Below are positions 1 through 13,900 of a DNA stretch of 64,000 nucleotides, piece after piece. The notes below the pieces were generated by a model. It worked only from the letters and a program-made list of their open reading frames with translations, was not told where the DNA came from and made no database searches. Numbering within the stretch: position 1 is the stretch's first letter; every line of letters starts with the position of its first letter. Both the position numbers and the translations under genes were made by a program. The stretch is from Motacilla alba alba (lineage: Eukaryota; Chordata; Aves; Passeriformes; Motacillidae), in NCBI RefSeq assembly GCF_015832195.1, contig NC_052017.1:52402652-52466651 (forward strand). Direction: 5' to 3'.

Positions 1-3000
1 TAAACTTTGAGTTTATCCTGTGTCTAACTGCTCTGCCTAATTGTGTAGGCACCACTAATATGTAAAAGACAGTAAAAAGCTGTGGGCTTGCATGATTTCA
101 ATTTTTTTTCTCATGCTCTCGTAGGTAAATCTAATAAATCTAATGTCATTCATCTTCAAGATAAAAAAAATATTCATGGCAGAAGTCACTTCTGCATAGA
201 AAACAATTACTGGAATGCAGTCTGTACAGATCTTTCATCTTCACTATGCAAGTGGTTTTGTAGTCATTCAGTAGTTAACATTTAGTTTTATTGCACTGAA
301 TTAACAACCTATTATGGCACCTAAAAAAACCCACAAAGTCTTTGTTAGATCTTACCCATATTTTTTTCTAGGTAAACATGTATAAATTTCATTTTAACTG
401 TTAATATATGTAAATGCAGCTTCTTCATGAGTTCTGTTGGGTTTTTTAATGTTGAAAGTAGCATTAAGTGTTAATAAACTGAAATAGAATTCTAGTTGCA
501 AGGAAAGGAAAATCAGTTCTAAAATAAATACCTCCCCCTTAAAAAATATGCCTAATTCAACATACAGGCTGATGGCCCACTGAAGTCTTTTAGTGATGTC
601 AGTGTTGGTCTACACACCAACTTATTGATAATAGGTCAGTTAGTGGCTTTCAGCTTATTTGTATGGATTAACCTCCTCACTGTGTCTTTGGGGCTACGCT
701 GATGAGCTCTCTAGATACATAATTTTGGAAGCAGAATGAGGTGCCCAAGAAGTTGGAGGAATTTGTCTTAGAGTTGTTTTGCTTCTATTGTATATATGTA
801 TTGCTTCCATTCCCATTTGTTTTTTCCTGGATTCTGCTCACCTTGTACTTTATTTCAGTCAGATATTTTTCCTTCTCTTTTCATACAGTGTCTCTGCAGC
901 ATGTTTAGATACTGATTAATGGGTACCCTGACTCAGAACACCTGGCTACTGTGAGTTTTTCATTTAACAGAGGGAGGATAAGGCAGTAAATTTAGGGCAT
1001 ATAACTCTCTCATACTTTGTTCTGGTGATCACGTTTAAACAGCAATCTCATACATTCAGATTCCACTGTGTAGGGGAAAACTGCATATGCATCTGCTAAT
1101 ATATATGTGCAGTTGTTGCTAGTTGTTTTCCCTTGGGTCTGTCTAGTACCCCACAGGTTTTAGTTGATGTGTCACTTTGTTTTGTCTTTACTTTCCATGC
1201 TCCAGAATCCATAGGTATCTCCCTCTTTTTGTGAAAGAAACTGATGATGATGCTCTATATATTTTTTCTGTGGCCCTGCCTGTGGTTAATTATTTTCACA
1301 TGGGAGTCATAACCAACTTCATGGTGCGAGAATAGTTTTGCTCTCTGTTTCTCTTGTTCTGTAGATGTATGTATGTGTCTTGTATTGCAGAGCATTTATT
1401 CATAGCCTGTATTCTGGTTATTCCCTTCTTCTTTTGGTTGGTACTTATTGAAAAAGCAAAGATGAAGGCTAAGAATTAAGATGAACATAAATAAGGGGAG
1501 ATGATGTTGATGACTGGTGTAAGGCTTGTGTGTGTAGTCCATGGTGAGAGCTGGAAGCATGCAGGGCAGCCTTCATTAAGGTGGAGTAAATTGGTCCTGC
1601 GGGTATTTGGGTCTTTTGTTTTTCTGGAAGCATAGGAAAAAACCTTTGGACTGAGCGCTAAACTTTTGGATGGGCCAGTTTTATCATTCACTCAGATGCC
1701 TGGTCTAAGACACATGTAAAAGTGGGTGAAAACAGCATTCCACAAACCATATGAGCATCCTAGGGATGAAAAAGTATGCTGATGTCAGTCTTGTCATTAA
1801 ACTCTCAGGTGCCCACTGAATATATAAGTGATTCTTCCACTTTGTGGTTCACATCTTACATGACCAAATTATCTTGAGGAGATTTTTGTTTCCAGTTTAC
1901 CTGTTAGTAAAAAGGGATCTGTGTTCAGGGCTTTTTGGAAGAACCTCATTGTTTCTGTTCACTTCCTGTGTCTGTGTTTGCTAGTCTCTTGAACATGCAT
2001 GAAGTAATAGGTTTTTCTGTAGTCTCAGCTACCTCATAGATGTTTTTCTTAAAAATCTTCCACTTAACTTTAGGAGCACATATTCTTCTCAGACTATCTG
2101 ATGTTACCTAATAGGTGAAAAAATATAATTGACACATGTACTCAGCACGAAAGCTCAGATGCTGGTGTTTGAACTTGTGCTGAACTGAAAATAAGAATAT
2201 TGATCCAATGGTGAACAACATGTATGGTATACTGTAGTTAAGTGTACACAAATTACCAGATCCATGTGTGGTCATGGTAGTGAATATACAGAAAACCCAC
2301 AAACAAACACAAACAAAAAATCAAAACAAAATATATGCTGTTTCAGGAAACATATAGCCTTCAGGGGTGAATATATATTTATTTTTAAATAATCTTTTTT
2401 CTTTTTTAATAAATCTTGACAGAAGGGGTTTCTTTTTTCCTTTTTATGCCTGTTCTTGAATAAAAATTGAATTAATGCAAGGTTGCAGGACAGCAACAAA
2501 ATACATAACCTTTCTTAAGGTAAGAAATTGGAAAAAAAAAAGTTTGTAAGAAATTCTGACCCTGGGAGAGAGAGAGATTGAAGAGATTCGAGGAGAACTT
2601 TGTTTGCTTTGCATGGCTGTTCTGCTCCTCTGTCAGCCGAGCCCAAGGTGACAAGTTGTTGACTCTAAAGGCTCTGCCGGAATGTTAAATGGTTATCATT
2701 ATTTAATACTTGCGCTCTATTAAGTGACAGCCTCTACTTTGCATCTTCAAAATGCTTTTCAAGCACGCACTAGTTTTCAGGGCTGGAGGCTGTTCTTTTT
2801 TACATGTGGGCCCTGAGGTCTTGCTTTAATCCTGCAGTGAAGCTGAGCCGGGGAGGAGTTATAAACAGAGTTTCTACTTTTGCTGGTCCCTAACTGCTCT
2901 TTGTGGTACAGAAGCAGACTCAGACAGGTCGGCTCTCTCTGGGGCTTGTGGCTGGTTGGCTGAAGTCTCTCTTTTACCTATGATTGCTAAAGCTGTTCAC

Positions 3001-6000
3001 TTAGAAGCTCTTTGATGAACCTGTTGGTATACAAACTATACAAGTGGCTGCTGAAGTTCTCATGGGGCAGTCCTGAAACGTTTCTGCTGGTTAGAAGAAA
3101 CCCAAACCCCTTTATTTTGGGGGTGGCAGGGCTAAGTTAGATTTCATTTTTGGTATCCCTCCTGAATTAAATACCATTCTCTTATTCCAGTATCTTACTT
3201 TGACCTTTACAATTCTCACCAAGCACTGAAAACACTACCAAGCTTGATGAAAACCTGAATTACAATGTCAGTAACTGTCAATAATGCTGAAGTTTGGGTT
3301 TGATTTGACTTTAGGGAATCTAAAAGTTTTATATTTCAGTCTCTTCTGGGGAGCCCTACTCTTTTAGTCTTGGCTTTAATTATTGTATATTTCTTCCTCT
3401 TAGGTCTGGTCCCTCCTGTGAGTTTTGTGACATATTTTGGACAGTTTTGCTTGCTTTGTTTTGCAGATGGCTTTAAAGTCACTGTAATCTTGTCAATGCT
3501 ACCTGATTATTTCAGCTTAGAATATCTCTACTGCACAGTTGACATGCTTGATAATTACTATACATTCATACTTAAAAACTAAATCCAAACAATAAAAGAT
3601 TTGATCATACAGGTATGGAAAAAGCAGCAGCACCTCAAACTTCACCACGTTAGACCTCTAATTTCATTTATGTGTTTAGTTATTGTTTTTGCCATCAGAT
3701 GGTCTTTCCTTTTTTTGTCTTGCCAGTATTGCAGTACAATATTTATGCTTTAAATATATTTAAGAGAAATTGTAGTTTTTGCAACACCTGTGAAATTGTC
3801 TCTTAGACTTCTTGCAACACTGCTGCTGCCCCTTTATGTTGGGAGCAAATGTTAGCTCAGCAGAAATCAGAATGAGAATTTAAGACAGTTAAGGTACATT
3901 AAAGTCTTTATACTCATAAATTCAGAATTTTTCACTTAAAGGGCTTGCATTTTTTATGAACAGACATTTAGTGTGTAAAAGTCGAGTACGTTCAGCACAC
4001 AATGAAAAAATATCTTTGTTAAGAAAGAAGTTGTGCTGCAAGAAAGTAGCCATAATACTAGGAAAATATCAAATTATGTGACAGTAGTTGCACATTTTTG
4101 AAGCATGACCAAATAACATATAATTCGAAGCATTTCCCTACATCCTTGTTGTTTTTTCCCCCCTGGAACTGGGAGGAAATGGATACTACACACCCACCCA
4201 TTCACAAAAATCCTGGCAGGAGGCCAGTTTCCCTCTCTCTTCATCCATGAGCCAAGCTCCGGTCTTTTTTTCCCTTCTCCTTTTCTTACTCCTCTTTGCA
4301 GTTGCTGCCTGCCAGATTTGTACCTATTTCAGAAAGAAATGAGTTCTATGAGGCTTTCTTACAGAGGTTTTCTAGTATTGCTCGTTATCCACACAGATCC
4401 TAAAACATGCATTTATGCTGGACTCGGGCTTGTTGGGGATTTTTTATTTTAGTTTGTACTTTATTTCCTGATTTTCCTTCAACTTTCTCTCTGTTCTTTT
4501 CTGTTGTTTCAAAGTGTCTGTATTGGCACAGGCTGCTGCCAGCAAGTGGTGGGGGGAAAGGAGTTTAAAAGCCCTTGCACACATCCGTATGCCAGATCTT
4601 TGCCAATACCTCTTCCCCAGCTGGTTTGGCAGCAAAAGTAATACCTGTTACGGCAGCAGCGGCTGCTGCAACCACTCCAGATGCTGTGGCTGGAGCAGTG
4701 TGGCAGGATTTAAATGCACAGTCCCCCATGCCAGCGCCTGGGGGTTTGAGTCTGAAGCTGTCAAATGAAAAACAGTGTCTACTGAATTGTCCCCATGGTG
4801 ATTCTCAGCCACTTTGGGAATGTGGGTTTTGGATCGTGTCCAAAGTCTGATTTTTATCCACCCCCCAACTCCTCTTTTTTTTTTCCTTGTTTCCATGATG
4901 GGGTTAACACCATGTGAAGAGGCACTAGGATACTAAATAGAGAACGTTGGCTTGTAAAGCTCTTCCCAGCAGACGCCTCTTTTATTTGACAAGCTGGAAA
5001 CTCCCTGGCCCGCTTTAGCCCTCAGTCTGCTAAAGAGCTGGTAAGGTATGATGGTCTACAGGAGAGCGAATGTGTCCGTATATGTCAAAGAGTGCCTAGT
5101 ACAGCTGCTGGCTCTGATCACTGCTGCCTTGGGAGCAGAATTGGAGCATTACTTCAGCGTCCTGTTGGCCACAGCTGGGCTTGCGCCCACATCCCTTGGG
5201 CTGGGCGGTTAGCATGGAGCCTGCAAGTCCATCACAGTCAGAGGTGTGTCTGCTGCTGGTTCTTGTGCCCAGCAACATCCCATCAGCTCAGGTGCTGATG
5301 CCCACTGCGGTGGGCACTACTGTGCAGGCTACACGAGCTCCAGGCTCACTGCCTGAACAAACAGGCCAGGATGGTAGCTGCAGTGCCAGGGTTTTTACTG
5401 TCATGGTTTTTATTACCACAGCTCTGCTCTTGTGGGGATCTTGTGAACCAGACTGCACAAATACAGTGCAGACATGGCTTTGCGCATATGGGGCAGCAGC
5501 TCCAGGCTTTTCATCCCACTCCACTGTCCCTGCTGGATGAGCAATAGCAGGGGGCTGTGATGAGGGATGAGGAGAAGAGTGTTACTAAAGCAGAGGAGGG
5601 AGACTGTGGCCTCTTTCTGTGGCTGCAGGAGGGAGTCCCTGTGATAGCTTAGCTGTACGTGGCATTTTGGGGCTGAAGGAGCATACCAGATCATTGTGTG
5701 GCTCCTGCATGGGAGACTGCTCCCAGTCCTCAGTACAGCTTTGCTATTGTGTGATGTCTGCACATGCTGGTCAGATCTCCTGCATGCAGACAAAGCCTCA
5801 GTGGGCTGCTCTGTGCATGTACCAAATGTCCCTATTCCTGGTAGACTTGTGCTTTCCATAAAGAATGGAATTTACATTGCAGCACTTAACAAGACTACTT
5901 TGGTTGGTTAAATTTCTTCTTCTGCCAAGCCTCTTTCTGGCTCCCAAAAAATCATTACAATCCAGGTCTGCTGTGTAGTTTGCTGGGTTTATGTAACTGA

Positions 6001-9000
6001 GGTGAGTAAACTGGGTTTTCAGTCTTATTGAGCAGCATATTGATGCAAATCTGGTGATATGCTAGTCCCCTTAACTTGGCTCTGGTTTCAGCAAGGTTTT
6101 CACAGTCCTCTCTGAGCACCAGCTCAGTGCCAGAGAAGAAGGAGTTTCCCTCTGTTCAAGGCATACAGTTTCGAGCTGGGGATTTCTGTCTGCTGAGCTC
6201 ACGTGCACAAGAGAAACACCATCTGCCCATGAGCCAAGTGCTTCAGTTAAGAATGAACTTAATTGGGGATTACTTACAGAGGGTTTGCTGCACCCCCTGA
6301 CCTCTACCCCGTTATGTGCAGCTTGGGAGAGGAGGGAATGTGAGTCTCTTGTTTTCTCTCTAAGCCTGTGTCTGTAAAGGAAACTCCCCTGATTTTTTTT
6401 TTCAAAAGGCAAATTCTATGCCAAACCCACAATCAGATACAAATAGGAATGAATGCCAGAAGAAAAAGCAGCCAAAGGGAGCTTTTCATCTTGAAAACAG
6501 CTTTCCCACCTGGCCAAGAACTCCCTGCATGTGCCTGGCACGATGAAGCAGCCCTCGCTGAGGGCCTGCTTGGTGCTCAGATGCTGATTGTCTTCTCCAT
6601 TTAATCCTGGTTGTTGCTGCCTCTCTTTGACTGTCCCAAAATCTTTCAGGTGAGAGGGGAGGAAAGGCATGTGTCTCTTGGACTGAGGATTTACATACTG
6701 CCTGAAGTGGAACTTACAGCCTGGGTGCTTTAGATTTCAGCCAGAACAGGCCAGAGGCCAGCCTTTTGTGTGAAGGAGAAGGTGGTAGATAGCTGTTTCC
6801 TTTTGAAACAGCTTCTGCCATACCTCATCATGGGGTCATTCACTACATCCCAGTAAAACTTTGGTAGGGGTGATAACCTCTGTTGTTGGTTTTCCCTGGG
6901 TTCTGCCCATGATGTACTAATGAGTCCTATGAAAAATAGCTTTCTACCTACTAACCTGCTACCTGCTTTAACCATTTGGGAGTGTTCAGCAAGTTCTGGA
7001 GATCCATTTTGGTAAACTGAAGAAAATGCCAGGTGTACTTGTTGCTGCTTTATAGCCCTGATGGTGTTTGTGTATGAGAAAGGGACAAGCCCCTCTTACG
7101 TGCTCTTCATCTGCACTGAAAGGCAGCTTGTGCCACCATTATTGTAAACATCAGTGAAGGGTTGCCATCTCATTTTGACTAATGAGAGTATGTCATCAAG
7201 AGGAATCTGGCAGCACAGGCTATTGTTGATCTGACTTGTTCGCATTCCTCTACCATGAAGGCTGCTGAACTCAAGCGTGATTGAGAGTCTCTCAAGGATG
7301 ACCCTGGGCTTGGGCATCAAGTGAGAGGTCATTTTTTGCAAAGAAGCGTCACCCCAAGTTAAACACTTGGAAAAGACGTGCCATGGTGATATCTCATGAA
7401 GCTAAAATAAAGACCTGGATTTCTTCATTGAATGCTTGTTATGTATTTCACTCCTAAAAGTGCACTCATAAGATGCCTACCTGAGTTGTTCTCTTTAGCT
7501 CATTTGAGGTTTTTATTGCTGCAGTATGGGTAGAAGAAATGGAACTAATTGCAGACTGCTCAAGTAAGCAGAGGGGCAGAAATGATACTTCTTGAGAAAG
7601 ATGGGATAATGCTTTTCCTGTGTTTCTAGGACTCTTCTTTCTGTTTGCGTGTCAGAGGATGTGTGATTTCCTTTTTTCCAAGCTGACTCTTTCATGCAGG
7701 CTGGAACATTTGTGGCAAGAGGGTTTAATGGATTTGGAAGGAAAGCTGTGGTCTGTTGGCTGGTGTGTGAGATAGAGCTTAGATAAACTCCGGTGCCTTG
7801 AGCCACGAGCCCCTCAAAACCGTGTGTTGTCTGGGTAGGCATAACTTTTTCAGCTACTGGCTGAACATGCTAGGGAATAAAAAACTGCAACAGAGGACTC
7901 ACTGGAATGTTGTAAAAAACTGCAGAAGTGGTCTGGTTTAACTTGAAGATTGGGGAATGGCATAATAAAAATAAATTGTTTTTCCCTTTTTTGTATTAGA
8001 AGAGCCTCAGGCCGTAAACATCTTGAAAGAAATAGATTTTTATTTTTCTTTCACCCTTCCGAATGGATGAGAGTTGCTTGAAGAAAATCGTACTGTACAT
8101 AAACCAAAAGAGCAGCAGGGTTTGGACTCCATTTTTAGTGTCAGTAAGTCAACCAGCTTGGTACACTGGGAAATTCCCAGCTCCTGGCACCGAAAGGTTA
8201 GTATTATCAGGTCTACAAGAACTAGTTTAAAACATATGTCAGTTGCATTAGGTCAGCTTGTGCTAATAAGAATATGAAATGTATTGTTTGTATTATTGTA
8301 GCCCCTAAAAGAGCTGGCTACCATTGTAATTTTCTCTAGTTCATGCTGAAACTTAGTCTTTTTATTTCCACTTTAAACCTAGATTCAGCCTTTCCACTAA
8401 AATTCTCAGCAATGCTCTTTCTACCTCATGTCTTTTAGTAAGCAATCTTTTAAGACTATAATCTCGGTATATAAGGAGAATTTAGAAGAATTCTCAAATC
8501 TTAATAGGTAGGACAAAAATTACTCTGTGTACAGGAAGCATCTACTTAGTAAAATAAAAAGATTGAAATTTGAAGAGCAATTGAAAATGCATTGAAATAT
8601 GAAGTGCAATTCTGGTATGGACCAAAATCTCTGCAAGCAACTTTAAAGATAATCACTGTTAAAATGCACAGATTTTAATGCCAACAGATACCATTTGTAA
8701 CACAGATGTTCTGTCCTGCCATCATCTAGTATCTAGGTATCCAAAATAATAACTTTGTGTATGTGATCATGCAAAACACATACATACCAACCACAAGATC
8801 CTGTTTGTTTCCACATACCTGCTCATGGATGGGGTTTTATGGAGCTTTTTATTTGCTCACATATTATGAAACCTGAGGGTTTCTCATTTTCCAGCTTTTC
8901 TCTGCAACCATAACAGCTGGAAACATACGTGTGGTTTTTGGTTAGTTTTTGGGGTTTTTTTCCCCTTAAATCCAAGCTGAAATTCTTACTTACTGGCATG

Positions 9001-10639
9001 ACTGAAAATACTGGAGCTTTAAAAAAACCAAAACACTGAAAAGAAAAATAGGACTTACGATAAAATCACAAGAGCTGGCTATGCTGACTCTGCTGGAATG
9101 AATGATAAAACAGTTCTGACTTAGTGGGACTTAATTTAACCCTGAGAATAGAAATAACTGCTAAGTATGTTTAAGTATCATCACTGCAGGGTTGAAGTTA
9201 CAGTTGCTGAGGTGTCCCAACCTTCATGTCCATATTTGTTAAGACTTGATTTCCCCTAACAAAAATGTTATTTGTTCCTCTCCTCTTTTTATGATGGTTG
9301 GAATAACTTCAGCACTTTCACAGCTTGTGAGCCCTCACTGTACAGGTGCAGTGTTGTCCCTGTTTTCAAACTTTCTGAAGGATATTTAGATTTTTGGTTG
9401 TTTCTTTTTTGCCTGAGTATTGATTTAAGAGCATATGGATAGTTGATAATTTATTTTTGAAGGTTATGTGAATGCTCTGGGCTTACTGTGGGTCTGTGCT
9501 TTATGACTGAGGCAGAGATGCCATCCCTGTAGCTTGCTGCGATCACTTTGGTGATGACAGTAGTGATGAACACGGTAAAAGCGCCCTTAACTTGTAACAA
9601 GCTGCGCTGTGTCCTTCCCCTCAAATGTGCAAATGACAGTATTTTGATTAAAATTCTTGAGCTGGCATAAAGCAGTTCTAAGCTGCGTATCTCTCTTGAA
9701 GGTGCATTCCCAGCTCAGCAGTGAGCGTTCCCAGGAATCACATGGGTATGAAAAGGGGAGAGCGGGGAGAGGAGCCTCCTAGCACTGGCTGCCTTCCATT
9801 GCCTCTCCTTTCTGTGTCCAGTTGTCTTTTTTCTCCCTTCACCTTCTGTACTTGTTTCTGGGATATAGGAGCACTTTGTGTGCTCCCGAGGCATTTCAAT
9901 TGCCGTGTGTATTTTGTCCAGAAGGAATAAGCTTAGTGCTTTCTCGGGTGATTTGTTGGCGATGCAGCTTTCTCACTCTTTTGTACGGCTCTCTGGTGTT
10001 TGCCAGTTTAACAACTCAGTTAAAAAACGATGGAGGTGCAATAACGTTTTCATTGCTAAGGGTAAAACTTACTGCCCTTTGTGGAGCCAAAAACACCAAA
10101 GCAGGCTACCAAAGCAGCACTGCTTTTCCAGTTTAACAGGTTTAGCTGATGTTACTGGTTTGCCACCGACTTTATTATAGTTTCATATCTCACCCCGGGC
10201 TGGCAGCAAGTGTTTTGGCTTTTCTTTCTCTGCCTGTGCAGTGGTAGTGATAGTCATCAGGGCTCTCAGCCCTGCAGATAATCTCTTTGGGTTATCATTT
10301 ACTTGCAAACAGCCGTGTGAAGTATTTGTGAAAAGGCTTTTGAAGTGGCATTGCAGGCGGATGCTGCCCGAAGCTGCAGAGCAGGCGGTGTTTACACAGG
10401 GGCAGAGGATTTCTCTGCCCGGTGTGGTTCTCCTCAAGTGCTCGTATTCTGTGGCTGCGTTGTTTGCCTTTCTAATGAAGTGAACTGTTTGTTTGAAATA
10501 TGTGGTAGAAGGTGTTTACACAGAGACTAAAGTAAACTTTAGGGCTGTTCACATAAGCCTTACATATCTGGTTTGTGAAATGAAGGAAAACAATTTGGCT
10601 GCAGCTTACCTCTGGGAAGGGCAGTTAGGAACTGTTTAA

Positions 10640-10900
10640 ACAATGAACTGGGCTGCAGCGGATGTTGCTGCAGCCTCTTACAGGCCTTCAGTGATGACTG
10701 CTACTCATGTAGGCATTCCTCAGGATGCTGCCTCGATGGAGATTTCAAAATTGCTGTCGTTATTTAAAAGGGGGATTTATTCATTAGCTGAGAAAACTTG
10801 GGTACATTCATATTTGATTAAAACCATCCCAATTAGACAATGGACTGTTGAGAGCCAACATATGCTATTGCCTTTATAACGTCATTAGTAACCCAGAGTC
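10640..10900. promoter_or_regulatory. Candidate intronic enhancer block (intron 3)
   Basis: Motif-dense stretch with CATTAG at 10782 and 10883, TTGATTA at 10814, AATTAG at 10831, and a SOX-type ACAATGG at 10837-10843. There is low repeat content and no coding signal. The reasoning is that GLI3 introns in vertebrates contain conserved limb and neural enhancers. No alignment was possible here, so the call rests on motif density only. Confidence 0.25.
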
Positions 10901-13900
10901 CCCACTTTGAAATAAGATCGTGCCCGAGTGCACAGACATCTGTTTCTGCCTAGCCAGATGGAGGTCAGCAACATAACTTAAACTGCTAATCCTTATTGTG
11001 GAGAGGGGAACAGGAATCTGAGGAAGGTAGGAACAAATGAACTCGGATCCCGCTCCTGGCAAGGCATGAGGTATTGATGGCAATACAATGCTTGGAACAT
11101 GCTCTGCAGAGCCCTGGTAGTAAGTTTCTGCCTAACCGCAAGCAGAAGTTCAGAGAGCAAAGGAGGCCTGGGTGAAGTGCAGCTCTCTGTGGTGAAGGCG
11201 TTTCAAGTCGTCTCAGAGAACCTCACTGCTGCTCCTGGCTCTGCCACAGTTGTGCCTAATGGGAGCGTTAGTCGGCTGCAGCACAGCGTTTCTCAACAAT
11301 GACTGGCAAAACAGACCTTGATGGTGGGGAGTGCTTTCCACCCCCTGTCATAGCACAGAACAATTAAAACCGGGCATGCGGGGACTTCAGGAGCAGAGAT
11401 TTCCAGCCCTGTCCAATAGAGACCATATGTTTCCATCCATCATTTATATTTTTTGGCGGGGAAGAAAGCACCAAGTTGGTTGGGACTACAATGCCACATC
11501 CTCTGGCATTGTTTCTCAGCTCATTCTCCTTGGGAGCAAGGGGAGTCACAACACTTCAGACTCCTTGGGTTCGGCATAGAGATTAAAACAAACAAAAAGT
11601 CCTTATGCTCCCGGAGTGCAATAAATATGCTAGAATTTCAATAGGATCCAAACAAGCGACAATAGTAGCATTAAGAGCTGGCAAATCCTTTGATGTTATT
11701 GACCAGAAAAGGACTGTTGTGGTCTCTGTCATGAACATTTAAACTTTTGACCTCCAACCTTTGTGTCAAATGGCTTTTCCATATGGAGGGTTACTATACC
11801 TCTCTCACTGCCACTGCATTTAGTAGAGCATCAAACACTTCACTGGCGGGAAACTGATGCTTAATGCATTGGAAAAGGTCCAGGATTGCCAGAGTGTGGG
11901 ACTGAAGAAAACTTGTCTTCTCTTCTTCTGCTGAAGTATAAATGAAGTTCCCTATTTTCTTATAGCTTGATTTCATCTCAACTCCACACAGAAATGTGGA
12001 AGAGAGGATTGTGTCTTGGTGGACAGGACACAGACAACTTGAGTTACTTTTACCACCACTTTTTTTTATGCAGTGTAGCATGCAAACATACAACTGAAAG
12101 ATGGGCTTTTACAGGCTGGGGGTGTCAGAACATGCCAGAAGTGTGCAGAGCATGAGGGACTACATTGGCATGTCTGGTGTCCTTTCCAAACAGTGACCAA
12201 AAGCAGATGCCATGGGGTTAATGTAAGAACTTCACAGATGACTCTCCTCTGCTTTTACTCCTCTGTCAGTTTCACAGAATTTTCAGTTGAGGAATTCCTT
12301 GGTCCTATGGTTTCAACACTTCCAGACCTTTACTACACTTTGTTTCTGTGACTTTCCCCTTGAGGCTGTTCCAACCTCCTGTGTCCATAGCCTCCTGTGT
12401 CACTTGGCTGTGTGGCAGGGAATGATGTGCCTCGTCATCATTTGGCCATCTTTCCTCTCTTCTGGCTCCTTTTGTCTCCTTGTAGCACCCCTGGCTTCTC
12501 CTCCAGGATGTAGAGAGTAATGAAAAGCAGCCTCCCCTTTAGTGTTCCCTTACCTGTTTGGGTGGGCAGAAGAACTGTTCTTTCCCTCTTCTCTCATGTT
12601 TGTGGGTTTGTGTTCCACCTAATTCTACATTTTTCCTGTCTTATCCCTCAATCACCAAGCTGAAGAATGTGGCTGTGCACAGGCATTGTGTAACTTTCCT
12701 TCCTGGTCTGCCTAGACTGGAGGCTGGAGAAAGCTATACTGTTATACTCATCCATGGTGGTGCCAGAAAGCTTAGTCAGAGACTGGGGCCCATTGTGGTG
12801 GGCACTGTGTCTACTGTATCTACACTGCGTTGATGTACAGGTGATGTAAAGAGAGAAGCCCCCTGAAGACTTTGCTTTTATGTTGTTGCTATGCAGAAAA
12901 ATATTTACTAGTGCCATGGGCTGCTTTGCCCACTGCTACATTTTTTATGCTTCTGCCTGTTCAGGTCTCTGTTGTTCCATTTTTCTTTTTTTCTCATTAG
13001 CGGGAGGAGTGTTTTTCCTCACTGATGAAGCTGGACCTACCCACAAGTCCTTGCAGTGACGCTGGTGTCAGTAGGACACAGCGCAGGCAGAAGACCTCAG
13101 GAGATGGTGCAGCTGGTTCTGCAGCCAGGTGCCTCTGCAGCTGTGTGCCCCTGCTCTGCACCTCTGATGTGGACTCTACTGACTCAGGGCTGTCCTCACA
13201 GGGCATGAGGACTTTAAGTATTAATTAGGCTGAGGTTGTCCATTTTTTGATTTGTGCTTTTAAATAAGTGTGCTCAGGCACACGTGCCCTTCTTCCTGTT
13301 TTTCAGCAGTGGTGCCAGCTTTAAGTGGTTGATGTAAAGCGTTGGCCACTTGGGGTAAGCAGCACTTAGTTTCAAAAGCAAGAGTAGTGTACATCGGATC
13401 CTGCCTCTACATCTGCAGAGAACAAGAGAGAGGATGAAAGTGTTGATAAGACTTTAGGAGGAACTTCCATACTTTCCCATAGAGAGAATGCCCTTTGGTG
13501 AGGAATTGAGGAATCCTAAATCCTAACAAAGGTCCTAAAAATTAAAAAAGTGTAGTTATATCTAAAGCTGGTACTGTCATCCTGTGTTTGGGTAGTGGGA
13601 AACAGAGAAGTTGTCTGTAAAGAAAAATGAACTTAATAAAAGATCATGAACAAAACCCAAGAAAGAATAGTAGAAGAACAAGCAGTTTCAGGCAATTGAG
13701 CCACTCTTTTTAGAAGAAATACTGGGCAGTTAATAAAATACTGTCATTTTCGCTCTTTATTGGGACTTTTCACTGAAGAGGTTTAGAGTGTTTCAGAAAG
13801 GGTTTCTCTCCGTTAACAGTGACCAGGCTGAGACCCAGGGAAGTGACATAATTTAACTATAGCCCTCTTTGTTTAAAAATATTTTCCTCAAATTTTGGCT

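Noticed and set aside
4575..4850. Open frame with an alanine run, resembling an alanine-rich protein
   Set aside because: The run comes from a short GCN-type repeat near 4650-4680. No flanking exon signals or homologous domain were seen, and the opposite strand is also open.
5413..5859. 148-codon open frame on the minus strand
   Set aside because: It lies in a GC-rich stretch where stops are rarer. Overlapping frames are open on both strands, and the peptide has no recognisable domain or splice context.
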